A DNA stretch of 64,000 nt, taken from the NCBI GenBank assembly GCA_030544215.1, contig JARZZO010000011.1, forward strand, positions 2,094,001-2,158,000. The letters are read 5' to 3'. This document shows, one piece after another, positions 45,051-57,312 of the stretch. Source of the stretch: Zantedeschia hybrid cultivar (taxonomy: Eukaryota; Streptophyta; Magnoliopsida; Alismatales; Araceae). Made by a program: the position numbers and the translations under genes. Each line of letters starts with the position of its first letter. Positions within the stretch are counted from its first letter, which is position 1. The notes below the pieces were generated by a model that saw only the letters and a list, made by a program, of their open reading frames with translations, did no database searches and was not told the DNA's origin.

Positions 45051-46124
45051 ACTTTAATTAAGAAGATCCCTCTCACGAGATTGTTTTAAGAAGTATTTTA
45101 GTCTTTGAAGGTGACGCCGCAAGCAAAGGAAGATGCTCAGGAGAGTTGCTGTTCTAGATTAGCAACAGGGGGAACATAAGAATAAGTTTGCCAGATTTTG
45201 CGCTGAAGCACATGTAAGCAACAGCGTCCTTCACAAGCGGCCAGCCGGACATGGCCGCCTTCCTGCTGACCGCAGCGCTGAGGACACCACTTAATTTCAT
45301 CTCTGTAGCAGTACATTTACGATGGAAATTAAGTAATTGTAACGAGTTATACTTTAACTCCTATACCCAAGACTTCATATTTAGTTAAATACAGTATTAT
45401 ACCATATGCTTACTTTAGAATTCTTGAATTAAAATTCACGTATGTGGCACCGAACCAAAAGATAGAATAAAATGCTTGATTTTTTAGATACCAACTATTT
45501 TATTCACATATAATATCAGCACCTTTAATACTTTTCGTTTAATACACTATATTATTGAATTAAAATATTTTTTTTAGTATTTAAATATCATAAAACATAA
45601 AATTATATGATAAAAACTCATTTTTTCATTGACAAAATATGATAATTTGGTTAATATCTAATGCTTACTTTCCGGAGGTATCAGCAAAAACAAAAACCGG
45701 AAGCTCGTGGGATCAGTTGGTGTTCTAGATTACCATCAAGGAGGACAACTTACAATAGAAACGGGTCCAAACCTCTCTCTCTACTCTTAGTGTGCCCCAA
45801 AATACATAGAGAGAACGTGAACGAGTCATTTGATCTTAAAATGATGATAGTGTACTCCATCACCTTTTCTCCTGTGCATAAGTTAGGTCTGTGGCCTTTC
45901 AACCGCTGACGTAAGAGTTGATTTTTCTTTTCTTTTTTATCCCAAGTATTTATAGAGTCTCTTTAATTAGTTGAGAGATCTTCGGCGCACATTTAAACTA
46001 ATATTTTTCTTTAAAAGATTTTTTCACAATGTTATGAGAATTTTGATTTCTTCACGTGATCATTTGGAACTCAAAGATTCCATTTTAAAGAATAACGTTC
46101 TCTCCACACAGACTATGCCAATCT
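45051..46124. other. AT-rich spacer, no gene
   Basis: Nothing recognised beyond short frames. Confidence 0.4.
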
Positions 46125-46145
46125 GTGGAGAGCACTCAAGACAAT

Positions 46146-46340
46146 AATTGTGTGGAGACTCTCACAACGCCAAGGGTCATTATACCAAGTCAGGCAGCCT
46201 TAATTAAGGGTAGGCGTATCCAAGATAATATTATGCTTGGAAATAATCTTATGAAGGATATCCATGCGAAATCAAGAGAAAGGTACAACTGTGAGAAGGT
46301 AAATATTCGAAAAGCTTTTGATATGGTTGCAAGACCATGT
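46146..46340 (+). pseudogene. LINE reverse-transcriptase fragment
   Basis: Encodes IPSQAALIKGRRIQDNIMLG and then KVNIRKAFDMV, the 'Q-x-A-F-x-x-G-R-x-I-x-D-N' and 'D-x-x-K-A-Y/F-D' blocks of plant LINE RT. The usual aspartate of the second block is Asn here. Only about 65 codons remain; flanking sequence is not recognisable. Confidence 0.7.
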
Positions 46341-46617
46341 ATCTACATTATGATATATAGTTAGAAGATTGATGCTTATATCCTTTATATCATTAGCAAA
46401 ATTTTGTTTATATTGGTGTTCTTTTTATTAGAATGAGAATGCTATTGCTGATGAAAAGAGTGACTCGCAAATTGATTCTCAGTTTTAGAAGATTTTTTTA
46501 CATAAGATAAATGATGCCTAAGTGACGTTCTCATTTGAAGGAACCAAGGACGCATATTTACTTATTTCTTTGCATTACAAGGAACTAATTAATGAAGCAT
46601 ATAATTTACTTATTTCG

Positions 46618-46922
46618 TGTTACAGAACATTGGAAAAGGAACAAAAATAACATGCATATGTTTAATAGATGGTGTCTACTTCATTCATTATTTTAAGGTT
46701 TTGAATTAGATGGTTTAATAACTTTAATATAGTATCAGAACCTAAAATTATAAATTGAACCATTTTTCATGTGACAGAATTTAAAATTGACATACAGGTA
46801 AGGAGATGTGCTACAGTAGTTCCATATTGGAAAAAGGACACAAACAGTATATAGTTACTAGATGATGTCTATTCTGCTCATTGTCTTAAAATTTTAAATT
46901 AGATGATCTAATACTTTCAATA
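46618..46922 (+). mobile_element. TRIM-like element, TGTTAGAATAG family
   Basis: Two related direct repeats (46618-46729 and about 46811-46922) share ATTGGAAAA, TGTCTACTT...TTTTAAGGTTTTGAATTAGATG and end in ACTTTAATA. TAGTATCAGAACC after the first resembles a tRNA-Met primer site. A further partial copy lies at 47188-47262. Minus-strand relatives occur at 51776, 52522 and 56984. Confidence 0.6.
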
Positions 46923-47518
46923 TTCTAATAACGAAATATAAGAACATACTTTTTGAAAAAATGGATACCAAAGAATAACCTACTGTTAGTTCAACTCCAC
47001 GTCTCCAAACCAAACCCCCCATTTAGACATGTAACAGTTGCGGATTTCCCAAGAGCACATGTTTGATCTTGGAGGAAGAAAATAGGCCACGGTCCACACT
47101 TAAGCTTTTGGGTGATTTCCGGCACTCAGTTTCAGCGTCAGTAATAAGCCGAAGATCTAGAAATTTCAATCCCACACCCTGCTTCTCGAGTATCTACTCT
47201 ATTCATTGTCTTAAAATTTTAAGTTGAATAGTCCAATAATTTTGATATTCTTATAACGAAATATAAGAACATACTTTTGAGAATAGATACCAAAGAATAA
47301 CCTACTTTTAGTTCAACTCCATGTTCTTCAAACCAAACCCCCCATTTCGACATGTATCAGATGCGGATTGCCCAAGAACACATGTTTGACCTTGGAGGAA
47401 GCTGTAAATAGGCCACAGTCCACACTTAAGCTTTTGGGTTATTTCCGGCACTCTGCTTCATTCAGCGTTAGTAATAAGCCGAAGATCTAGAAATTTCAAT
47501 TCCACCCCCTGCTTCTCG
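46867..47518. repeat. tandem duplication of about 320 bp, 3' of LURP-one gene 2
   Basis: Units 46867-47187 and 47189-47518 are collinear over their length; both contain GGCCAC(G/A)GTCCACACTTAAG and AGCCGAAGATCTAGAAATTT. The right unit ends 53 bp before the gene's stop codon. Confidence 0.88.
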
Positions 47519-47571
47519 GCGTAGATATGAATGGTCTACGATTCTGCGTTGTGTACGCCACCCTGCAGGCA

Positions 47572-50171
47572 TCATTTCATAGGGTGGGTGATGATCATGA
47601 GAGCCATGGCTATGGCCGGATCCATCCCCGGCTGCACCTCCAGTGTCAGCACGTCTTCCCCCAGCCAGACCTCCGGCCTGGCGCCGCATTTTCGTCGGAG
47701 CTGTCGACGAGTACACGAACACAAACAAATTAGTGCATGTGAAGAACATATGGTCTTATTCCTTTTTTGAAGCGGAAGCATCTGGCGTTTGGTGATGAAA
47801 AATTGACATGCGTAGTACTGAGAGCTAGCGTTCTTGTTTAAGTTTGATATGCATACATACCTCGGCCACCGGCGGTGCACTTGAAGCTGTCGCCTGATAG
47901 ATCCTGGACCAGTGCTCCTGACGAGACCAGCTCATTCTGTAGGCGTAATCCGCAGGAGGCTCAGCGTCGTCACCCCTGTGCGATGCCATGGACACCTTGC
48001 AGCAGGGGATGCCCAGTGCCTTTTTAGCTTTGAACAGTGGTGTCTGCTTGCTGCCAACGAACCCCGCACCATCTTGATCGCCTTTGTATGCTATCCAGCT
48101 CTCCAAAATGCCAAATTTCTGTGTTGTGAGAGAGAGAGAGAGGGAGTCGATCAGTAATGAGACTCAATAATAAAGATTGAGATCATATGCTCTATTTCTT
48201 CTATACTACCAACGTTATCACCAACTTGTGATATCTCCGGCCGTCGTCCTCTAAAGGACTGTTACCTGTATCAGTTTTTTGTTGAGTGAGCTGTAAATTT
48301 TGATGAGATGAATTATATATTCTAACAAAAAAATTTATACACCATGGTGAATAACAAGACTTTCTCTTTTTTATTATGTTCAGTGAGAGTTATTTGATTA
48401 CTTAGCTAAAAAGAATATTAACGATTATTAGATTCAGAATATTCGATTCACCATTGTTACACGTACGCTAACATCTCACATACGTTTTGTATTCGAAAAT
48501 ATTGCCGCAATCGCTATATATTATCATTATTCTCCAATCCTTTAACCAAAGTAGATTCTCAGTCATCTACGATCCTCCCCGGCCTGCACATCTCTCTGTC
48601 ATCTGTGGACCCTTGCGAGCGTCTTCTTCTTAGCAGGCAGAGGTTCTTGCCACATCGGACGAAGGTTACTGTGACGTTCAATAATATATGGGCACATACA
48701 TGGGAACAGTGGCAGACCTAGACATTTTGTCCAATGAGGTCATTTGGAGTAGTTTGTTCATCTGTGTGTGATTCTGAGCTGTGAGGGCATCTCCTGTTTA
48801 AGTAATTGAAATCTTATTTTTTTAGAATTAAAATTAAATTATACAGGTTATCGAAAGATAGAATTAAATATTAAAATAAGAAAACGTGGTTTACTTGGTT
48901 GACCATTTCATTTTCTGTCTAGAAGATACATTTATTTTAAATTATTTTGAATTTTCCTAGAGTGGGAGGACTACACTGGGATGGAGTTTGGACCAGTGGA
49001 GTGACGTGTGAATGAGATTGTAGTAGGTTGGAGGGTTACACTAGGTTAAGATCTAGGCCAGTGGGATCACGCGTGAGTGGGATCTATACTGAGCCAAAGC
49101 CTTTAAGTGGGGTTCATGAATAAGTTCAGTGGGATCACGCTACCCCACTGAAACCATGCTACGTCCGCCACTGCATAGGAGCATTAAATGAAAGAGTAGA
49201 GATCGTCTACAGTTCTCGGCAGATCTCACTCACGTCTGTTAAATTTTGGTCCCCCTCCCCCTCTCTTTACCGTTCTCAATTCTAAATGAAAACAAGTGTT
49301 AGAACAAACATTCTAATGAGGGCAAATGAAGATTAAGTCCAGTAGTAATCCGATAACATTCTCAGATATATACGAAGGATACAAGAGATATCTAAAACAT
49401 GCAAAAGTAGCAGATCTGATATCTTGCATCTAACCGTGGTTAAGGGGTTGTTAATTTGTTTCACATAAAATAGTATAACCTAAAATAATTATTTTATTTT
49501 ACGGTATTTTCAGATACTTGATATCATATAAAATAATATAAAATAGAATCCCGTCTTGTCTGTTTAGCATATCTACTTTTTGGTTTTGATTTTCAGAAAG
49601 ATTCACGGCAAATTGACTAGAACAAGAAAATTTAAGTATTCTCTTATTTTATTTTACAAACTAACCGAACAAATAATCTGTCACTTTAAAACATAGAATT
49701 TTTCACTTATTTTGAAACTGTTGATTCTAAAACCGACTTTACATTAAAACAAATTGGTTTTATTCAGGTGGCTTGTAACAAAGTTGCTAAAAAAGAGAGC
49801 AGACAGAAGGTATACACAAGGACATGACTGTAATATCATTTTACCGTGTGCCTCTGGATGGTGAGCAGCACGCCGCCGGCGCAGTCCATGAGGATGGTCT
49901 CCCCCCAGTCGCAAGCGTAGTCGTCCACCCGGAAGACCACCATCCCGCTGGAGCCGTCGTAGACGGTGTAGCCCTTCCCGTGGAACAGCAGCGACTCGCA
50001 CCACACCGTCAGCCGCAGGGGCGACGACGAGCAAAGCTGCGGGAAGACGATGGCACCCGTCGCGGCCGGTCCGGGCTCGCTGGTGGCCCCAAGAGCACTA
50101 GGCGGGCTAGGGATCAGGGGCTGTTGCTGGCTCTCTTCAGGAGTACTCACCCAGCCGACGGCGATCACCAT
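47572..50171 (-). CDS. LURP-one-related protein (gene 2), three exons
   Basis: Exons 49845-50171, 47861-48118 and 47572-47700 on the minus strand (714 nt, 237 residues). Introns are phase 0 with GTAAAA/CACAG and GTATGT/GACAG borders, at the same places as in gene 1. Family blocks: LTVWCESLLFHGKGYTVYDG (about 53-72), VFRVDDYACDW, LMDCAGGVLLTIQR, ESWIAYKGDQ, YRMSWSRQEHWSRIY and LGEDVLTLEVQPGMDPAIAM (PF04525). The start codon context (GCCATGG) is good and a TATA box lies about 65 bp upstream. Intron 1 is 1726 bp against 210 bp in gene 1, because it holds two MITEs. An N-terminal Pro/Ser-rich stretch (residues 8-50) is variable between the two genes. Function is inferred from family only. Confidence 0.88.
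48707..49173. mobile_element. hAT-like MITE, CAGTGGCGGA family (copy 4), in intron 1 of gene 2
   Basis: Starts CAGTGGCAGACCTAGAC, ends TACGTCCGCCACTG. Flanks CATGGGAA (48699-48706) and CATAGGAG (49174-49181), 6 of 8. The right part has repeated GTGGGATCACG-like words. Confidence 0.82.
49445..49755. mobile_element. MITE with GGTTGTT ends (copy 2), in intron 1 of gene 2
   Basis: Collinear with 43122-43429: GGTTGTTAATTTGTTTCACA at the left, ACATTAAAACAAATTGG at the right, and TATTTTGAAACTGTTGATT inside. Ends approximate. Confidence 0.55.
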
Positions 50172-50235
50172 GGCTGTGGGCAGCTGTACGTACTAGTTGA
50201 GAAGTCCGGATAACCCAAAGAAGGATAACTGCATT

Positions 50236-50245
50236 CCATATATAG
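50236..50245 (-). promoter_or_regulatory. TATA box of LURP-one gene 2
   Basis: Minus strand CTATATATGG, about 65-75 bp upstream of the ATG at 50171, so the leader is short. Confidence 0.6.
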
Positions 50246-50249
50246 CAGT

Positions 50250-50635
50250 GCATGAGTGGGTCTGTACAGGGTGAAAGAAGATGCCGGCCGGTGGAAGCCC
50301 CCTCCGGCCATAGCCATCAGTGGAGCCCGTCCAATCCGCCAGGTGGCCTTTTGTTATATTGGATCGATTAGTGGTGTGCGGTAGGCCGCCGGCACCCCCT
50401 GTCCAAGGTACAGCTTAAATGCATGGCGTCCACTCACTAACTATCATAGCGAAAGTGGGAGTTGTGATGTTGTTTTTGCTGCAAAGTGATAGTTTTTGAA
50501 GACCGGTGTGATTAATATCTTCAGATCTAAGGTAATGTTCATCTTACTCTTTCCTTCATTATTCGAGTCTTTAGTAAGCAAGTAAATATGGGAAAGAACG
50601 TATGACTTACATATTAATTAAGTTACTCCATCATC

Positions 50636-50690
<55 letters not shown>

Positions 50691-51775
50691 TATTTGCAAA
50701 AAATGGTTAGACTGAAAAAAACTTATTCAAAGGGACACTAGATCTCTAAACAGAATCAGCCAATTGTTGAGTCATTTGCAAGAAATTTTGCTCTCTAAGG
50801 GTGGTTAAATAATTAACTGACAAAGCCCAGAATATGTAAGATGGAGAGTCTCATCTTATCCGAACTTGTTTGCCTTAATTATTCATATTCCTTATTTCGA
50901 GTAAGAATGATTTATTTTGGAACAAGCAAGAGCAAGAATTAGTCACTTGGCTAAACATACTCAAATTATTTATTCTAGTTAGAGTAAGCATTAATGGTGA
51001 ATATTTATACTACTTTATTTTTTATTTATTTATCTTATTTTATTGCAATCAGAATACTAATTCAGTTTTTCACGAAGTAAAAAACCTCTTATTCGAATAT
51101 AAATAAGCCTGTCTAGACTGCTTATGTCGAGATAAGCAATCTGATCACCAAAAAAATATAGAATTCAGATCGTCAGAAAATTTACCTAAAAAATGCTGAT
51201 AAATAGCTCTTGGGACTCGTATTTCTGTTGCCAAACACGTGCCTTTTAGTGAATGGATTATCTCTTTTTAACAGTCAATCAACTGTGTGACAGTGAGAAG
51301 CATGACAGTGAGAAGCACCTTAACAAAGTAAGAAGAGGATATTTCATACTTGGAAAAGATGAGTCAAGCGCATTACAACACGGCAGAAAGGAACGTACAC
51401 CTGTGGTCCCCACCCACAAACATCTGACGGTCGTACATTGAGGGAAAGATGGAGGGAATATACATCCGTGAAGGCCAAGGTTGGACTGAACTCAATTAAT
51501 GTAGACACGGAAAATTTTTAAAAAACTTCCTCATGCATCGCTTTTCTCATTTCTAATAAGGGATGACTTTGAAATTTTTTCTTTCCTCTTTCTACACTTA
51601 CTAAGTTCCAACTAAATCTGCACTGACAGAAATTGGACTCATGCAAGTCACCGACCACACTCCTCCCCTCCACTAGAGAGCTGCCACCTCTAAGCAACAG
51701 CTGATGATGATTTGAGGGAGATGGGGAGGATATGTTCACCGACCCCCTCTACCTCTGATAGACACGCATGCTAGG
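50250..51775. other. upstream region of gene 2 and spacer; (TA)n
   Basis: (TA)n at 50638-50687. 50870-51130 is AT-rich with words of the TTATTC type, perhaps a decayed MITE. No gene. Confidence 0.4.
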
Positions 51776-51878
51776 TGTTGAAGTTCTTGGGCCATCCAAC
51801 TCAAAACCTTAAGGCAATAAGTGGAGTAGGCACTATCTTCTGATTTTGTCATTTTTTCGATACAGGACTATTCTAACA
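51776..51878 (-). mobile_element. solo TRIM LTR (103 bp)
   Basis: On the minus strand it runs TGTTAGAATAGTCCTGTATC ... GGATGGCCCAAGAACTTCAACA, with TG...CA ends. Same family as 46618 and 56984. Flanks CTAGG and CAAAC do not match. Confidence 0.65.
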
Positions 51879-52521
51879 CAAACAAGGTGGCCGAGATAGA
51901 TGCTTTTCTTAAAAATAAGCCTTCTTTTTGTCCTCAGTTAGTGAAGAGCCTGGCTCGCATTGACAATGTCCGGGGATGCTCGAGGGTAATGTGGAGTAGA
52001 CTTGAGTTCCCCTTAGGACTGGAAATTAGCAAGTTCTACTTTGTTCAAACTTGGTTCGATTAATTTTAATCGAGTGTGAGTTTGAACCGAGTTCTATAAA
52101 AGTTGTCCAACCTTGATTCATTTAATATTAAACGAACTCGAGTCAATATCGAGTAACTCACAAGTTCAATAAATCTATGCTATATTTAATACAATCTTTT
52201 TAAACTATATAAATTCAGGCTAAATTATGGGGAGTAGTAAGTTGTTTGCACTCTTAAGCATTTGATAGAAAACTCTACAAGATATTAGAACACCTTTTTA
52301 ATTAAGATTGTTCATGATTAGAATAACTAAAATGAGTACTTAAAAAGATCTTAATAAATATTTAAATGAGTTCTTAACGAGTATTAAAATGAACTTCATA
52401 CAATCTACAGTGGATCTACAACTAGGGAATATTCCTTCTTCAAAGAGAAAATGACCTAATTCCTCCTAAATGGCTAAAATAATATCTCCTCTCTCCCTTT
52501 TTCCCTACCCCACCTCCCTAG
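51879..52521. other. no gene seen
   Basis: Contains a stretch (52018-52200) rich in AACTTGGTTCG/CGAGTTC words, possibly one end of another foldback element. Confidence 0.35.
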
Positions 52522-52600
52522 TGTTAGAATAGTCATGTATTGGAAAAATGACAAAATCAAATTGATTTTATCATTTTTCCAATACAGGACTATTCTAACA
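52522..52600. repeat. 79-bp near-perfect palindrome made of TRIM LTR ends
   Basis: Left arm TGTTAGAATAGTCATGTATT... (52522-52560) and right arm ...AATACAGGACTATTCTAACA (52561-52600). The arms pair at 37 of 39 positions with almost no loop. Each arm equals the outer 39 bp of the TRIM LTR at 51840-51878. Confidence 0.92.
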
Positions 52601-52920
52601 GTTTGAACATGTTTCCAAGCACCTTTACCTTGAGAGTTGAGACCGTGCAAAATGCCATGCTGACTATAATGTGTTCTAACATTTCCTTGAACATTACTTT
52701 GAGCAACTCTCTCTCTCTTGAGTGGAACTACCTCTAAGTTAAGAATCCGCATCCAAAGGTGGAAGGCGTGCACGGGGACATAAATGATATGAACCGGCCG
52801 GACCCTCTTCGGGCATGGCCCAATCATCGTCTGATGAGCCCATTCATGACTTATGTCACTCATCCAGCACTTGATTGCACTGGACTTAAAAGCCCGGCTT
52901 GTCAAATGTGTGGTTTGGTG

Positions 52921-53185
52921 CATGCTAAACAGTCGTAAACAGCAGTAAAACAGTGTTTTCCTTGTGTTGGAGTACTGTAAATCGTTTTACAACATGTTTT
53001 CCTATGTTCCGTATGTTGTAGATTGCCGTATTTCAAAACCAGTTGACCCATATTAGTTGATATTGGTTTACAGTCTAAAATCATCATAAACAAATCGGTG
53101 ATTTTAAAATTAGAGATTTTATTTCCTTTGATTTTGAAACTGGTGATTTCAAAACCGAGATTTTATGGCATTTTACAGTGCATGG
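52921..53185. repeat. MITE-like repeat related to 43122 and 49445
   Basis: Shares the GATTTTGAAACTGGTGATTT block and TTTTAC/GTAAAA-rich ends with those copies. Boundaries uncertain. Confidence 0.4.
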
Positions 53186-54217
53186 CCCTGAATTCAACTT
53201 ACTGTATTGCTTGCGGTACATAAAATTGGCACTATTTAATGTAGGTTGTCCAATTTCAAGATGGATGACTTGTGTTAAAAATAAAATTTAGAAGAAATTA
53301 TTAAGCTCTGGATTATTCGAGCTCAGCGTTCAAACCATCCGATTGCCGATTGGACATCTTGAAGAAAAAGGGATTTCATCTCCAACCAATTTTTAAGATT
53401 ACCAAAAACCATTGGGCTGGCTGTCCACGGACTTTCAAGCCTGACTTAACTTTCGTATTGGACTAGTTCCGATTTCTCACCTACGAGCCAAAAGGTTAGG
53501 TCCCATGCTCGGATCCCACTTGTCCTCGCGCTTAGCTTGAATCCAAGGCCCAAGTCTAGTCCAGTGGCTCTTTAAATTTGATTAAATATATCAACAAGTA
53601 TTTGACCATTCTAAAATGTTTATAATTTTGTAGCCGTGCTCTAAAATCTAAGAACCGCGGTATTTGTAATAAGCTTTGTGAGAAACATTAGTACTTGATG
53701 GTAATAAAAGCTGGAAAAGACATGATGATAAATTGTGGGCTCTACGGCCCAATGAAATGTGCCTTAGATCAGGCCTGTTTGGGCTGAGCATGGGCCTTGG
53801 GTATTGGAAAGTCAATAGGACTTTTTAGCAGACCTGTTTGCACCCGTTAAGTTTGGATATGGGTATATTCATCCTTCCACACAATAAAAGCTATGTTGTG
53901 ATATGTTGCATAGATTGATGACGGCGTTTTAATGATTTTGAACCCAAAATTCAAGCCCGGTTAAGTGATGTGTGGTAATTGGTAAATTAAAGACCCGACC
54001 CACTCACCTGTTTATATCTTAGTGCTACTGGGTTTGTAGCAGGTCCGAGCATATATATCTAGCTTGGGTACATCAGGCTTAATCATGAGTTGTGCTGATT
54101 GAGCACATCTGTTCCTTCGCACCCCTATGCTCCTGTGTTCAACCAGCCGATCGGCTCACTATCAAAGTAATGTTTGTTACATTGAGGGTCAGTGTAGTAA
54201 GTTAAATTTTTTTATAA
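53186..54217. other. no gene seen
   Basis: Mixed sequence with GGCCC-containing words at 53540-53800. No coding evidence. Confidence 0.4.
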
Positions 54218-54683
54218 TACAAGATATCATTGGTCCATATGGACAGGTGACACATAAGTTGGATAATTTTTTCTATAGGTGAATCAGACAAGCATTAAAT
54301 GCGAGTACAATGTCTTGAACGTAACAAATATATATAAGTATGACAAATACTATTTGTTATGTCCACGAAATATTTGTCATGTCCGAAAAATATTTATCAC
54401 ACTCATAAATTTGTACACATATATCTTGGGATGACAAATACTTCTAGGACATGATAAATAGCATTTTTCATGTCCACAGAGTATTTGTCATGCCTACAAA
54501 ATATTTATCACGTCTAAAAATTTGTACATAAATATGCAAAGATAAATATTTTTTAGACATACCCATGAAGTATTTGTCATGCCCATAACTATTTACCCGC
54601 ATTTAATGCTTGTCTAGTTCATCAATGAAAAAAATTGCCTAACCCATGTGTCACCTATCTATGTGGACATTAGCAACACTGTA
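54218..54683. mobile_element. foldback element with about 85-bp arms and internal repeats
   Basis: Left arm 54218-54305 (TCCATATGGACAGGTGACAC ... GACAAGCATTAAATGCG) and right arm 54597-54683 are complementary along most of their length. Between them a word of the type TATTTGTCATGTCCAC / GACAAATACT recurs at least six times in both orientations. No target duplication was found. Confidence 0.75.
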
Positions 54684-56983
54684 TCACTATAGATCGATTC
54701 AGACATTAGCAATTTGGGGAATCTTGGCTTGAAGAAAATATCTTAAAATTTTAAAAGATAAAAAAAACCTCTTAAAAATCATGCCAGATCTCTGTCAATT
54801 TTTTGAAGTTTACTAGTCTATATTATAGAAGTAAGTCAACTGTGTTGAAAAGAATCTCAAAAGTGGGCGGGTCATTAAATCATCGTCTTTTGAATTATTG
54901 AAGATTTTAAAGATTCTGTAAGCAATTACCAATTCGTGAAAATCACAAGATGAGAAAAGTTATAAACTAAGAAAATATGCCCAACAAGATACACCCAAGT
55001 TGGATATGTGCCTGGACAAACTCCCAAAAATTAGGAAATCTGTTCAAGAATCCTTCCATTTAGGCGTTAACACACAAGCCTATTTAAAAATTGGATATTA
55101 ATGCTACATGATTTGGGATGGGAAAAGCCAACTGAATCAACCAGCCAAGACTGCACCATTGCCTGTTCTGCTTTAGAGAAGCAAAGGCTGTTGCCACAAA
55201 ACTTCCTGAGACCTCATCTTTTCAGGTAGCGTGTACCTTTGCTTGGAGTTGTGCATATAAGTTAATTAGGAAACTTCATCACTAACCTTATCTTCTACTT
55301 GCCCAGCTCACATGATAGGGTAAAAATACCATTTCTTTTTTCATCTGCCTAATCAAATGGGCCCATGATCCGAGCTTTGAGAGTAAACTAAGCCAGCAGC
55401 ATAGATTACATACATCGATCATGTTATGCTGTTCAAATCTGCAAGCTATGCTTTAGAGGATGGAATGAGAAGGCGTGGGTGCCTCTTGGCAAACTGGGAT
55501 ATGATTACCTAATAACTAGCTGTTTTTATTGCCTTTCTTAATCTTAACCATGCTGTTATATCCATCAAATGTTTTAAGATTGGGTTCCCCTCAACAGTAG
55601 CAACCTTTCCAAACAGTTATCCTGACAAGAGAACAAAGGACAGGTACCTTACTGAGGAGGAAAGGAAAAAAGAAGAAAGGTACGTGCACCTTATAATGAA
55701 CCTGAAGGAAGATAACTCTGAGTTTTTCTTTTGTACATATAACCTTACTAAAATTGAAGTCTTATAACTTATCTTACAAGAAACGCATTTCCATATGCAT
55801 CTCTGATCTGGTGTGACAATATATGCATATGCCCTCCATCATGGCTTCAAACCTCCGTGGCCATGCTTTCATTAATCTCCACCAAAGGTGAAAATGACTC
55901 CGTATCCATGTGAAAGATGATCAAACGAATCTATTTTTCAAGCTTCTAGAAAGATATGTTGGCCAACAGACACCACTCCAGGGCATGTATGCACATACAC
56001 TGCCATGCAAGAAGTGTACATGCAAATGCTATCTTTGCAATGTCATTTTGTATAAAATTGATTAGGAAAAGGGTGCATGTGCAAAAATGAACCCTACTTC
56101 TTCACAAGAATGGACTCCCCCACAAAAGGCATAGTTCACGTGAGAATCTTGGTCACCCACCACAATTTTTCATTCCTCCACCCTTTTCTTTCCTGTTCCT
56201 CCCTTCTGTCACTAAGTTTGCCACTCATGAAAGAGGTGGTGGGTTTGCACCAGGTAAGCCCTTCCCCCCACGGGCAGCACCACTAAGAAAAGATTAGCCC
56301 CACTTTTGCCCTAAAAGCACACTGCCAAGGAATCCATCCACCAATCCAAGGAGGCATCCACAATTGTTGGGCTTCTCAAACAGTAGGCTGATGGGTTCAG
56401 AAACAACTTTTCTTTGCCACTAAGCATGACTTCACAAATCTCACCAAGTCCCCACAAGGCCCACCTCTTTGCATTTGGTTATGGCAAATTGTGGGGTTTC
56501 TTTAAGTTATCTTTCAAGCTCTATCATGCATGTGTAGCCTTTTATGCTACACAATTGATCAAACAAAGGAAGACGGTGGGTGCCATTTGGCAGCCCTTCT
56601 CCACCTTGAGAGGACAAAAGGTGGAAGACGACAGGAGGCCTCCATGACCAAAAGGAAAGCACAAGGGGTTGTGGCCTTTTGCTTGGGAGGCGATGGCTCA
56701 TGAGGTTGGTGCTTAGTCGGAAAGTTTCCTGAGGGATCCATCTTCCCATGAATCTACCAACATTTTGTTGTTGTTGTAGGGCAGACATTGCGTCATTGGA
56801 TCTTACAAACATTAACTTATGATATGAATCTTTCTCATATATATATTAAGGAATTCCATTATCTCTTACCAATAAATTTGTGCCTCAGCCATGTTCACTA
56901 ATTGTGGATTTCATGCTATTTACGTTGCCCCCACTCTTTAATCTTCACAGACTTATATGTCTATATCACTCTCACACATACTT
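54684..56983. other. no gene seen
   Basis: Short frames at 56077-56286 and 56414-56812 (both strands) lack domains. No hairpin of a conserved miRNA was recognised. Confidence 0.4.
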
Positions 56984-57312
56984 ACTGAAGTTATTGGGTT
57001 GTCTAACTCAAAATCTTAAAGCATTCGAAAGAGTAGGCTACATCGATTCAACACTGCTTTGATTTTGTCTCTTTTTTAATATGAGGCTATTCTAACACTT
57101 CCGCTCGTGCATCTACTCGTGCAGGTTAATTTTATGCTCTGAATTGTGGATCACAAAGACAAGGTGTATGGCCTAATCTGTAACCATGGTCTTAAATTTC
57201 TAAGAAATTATTGGATCGTTCAGCTCAAAACCTTAAGATATTGAGTGGAATAGATACTATCTGTTAAACATATTTTAATTTTTATACGTTTTCTGATGTG
57301 GGACTGTTCTAA
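56984..57312 (-). mobile_element. TRIM element, minus strand, two LTRs
   Basis: LTR copies at 56984-57098 and about 57199-57312, each ending (plus strand) in GGCTATTCTAACA or GGACTGTTCTAACA. About 100 bp lie between them. On the minus strand a purine-rich GCACGAGCGGAAG sits directly before the downstream LTR, as a polypurine tract should. The primer site is not clear. Confidence 0.65.

Noticed and set aside
52474..52923. 149-codon minus-strand frame
   Set aside because: It runs through the TRIM-derived palindrome and shows no domain or codon bias.
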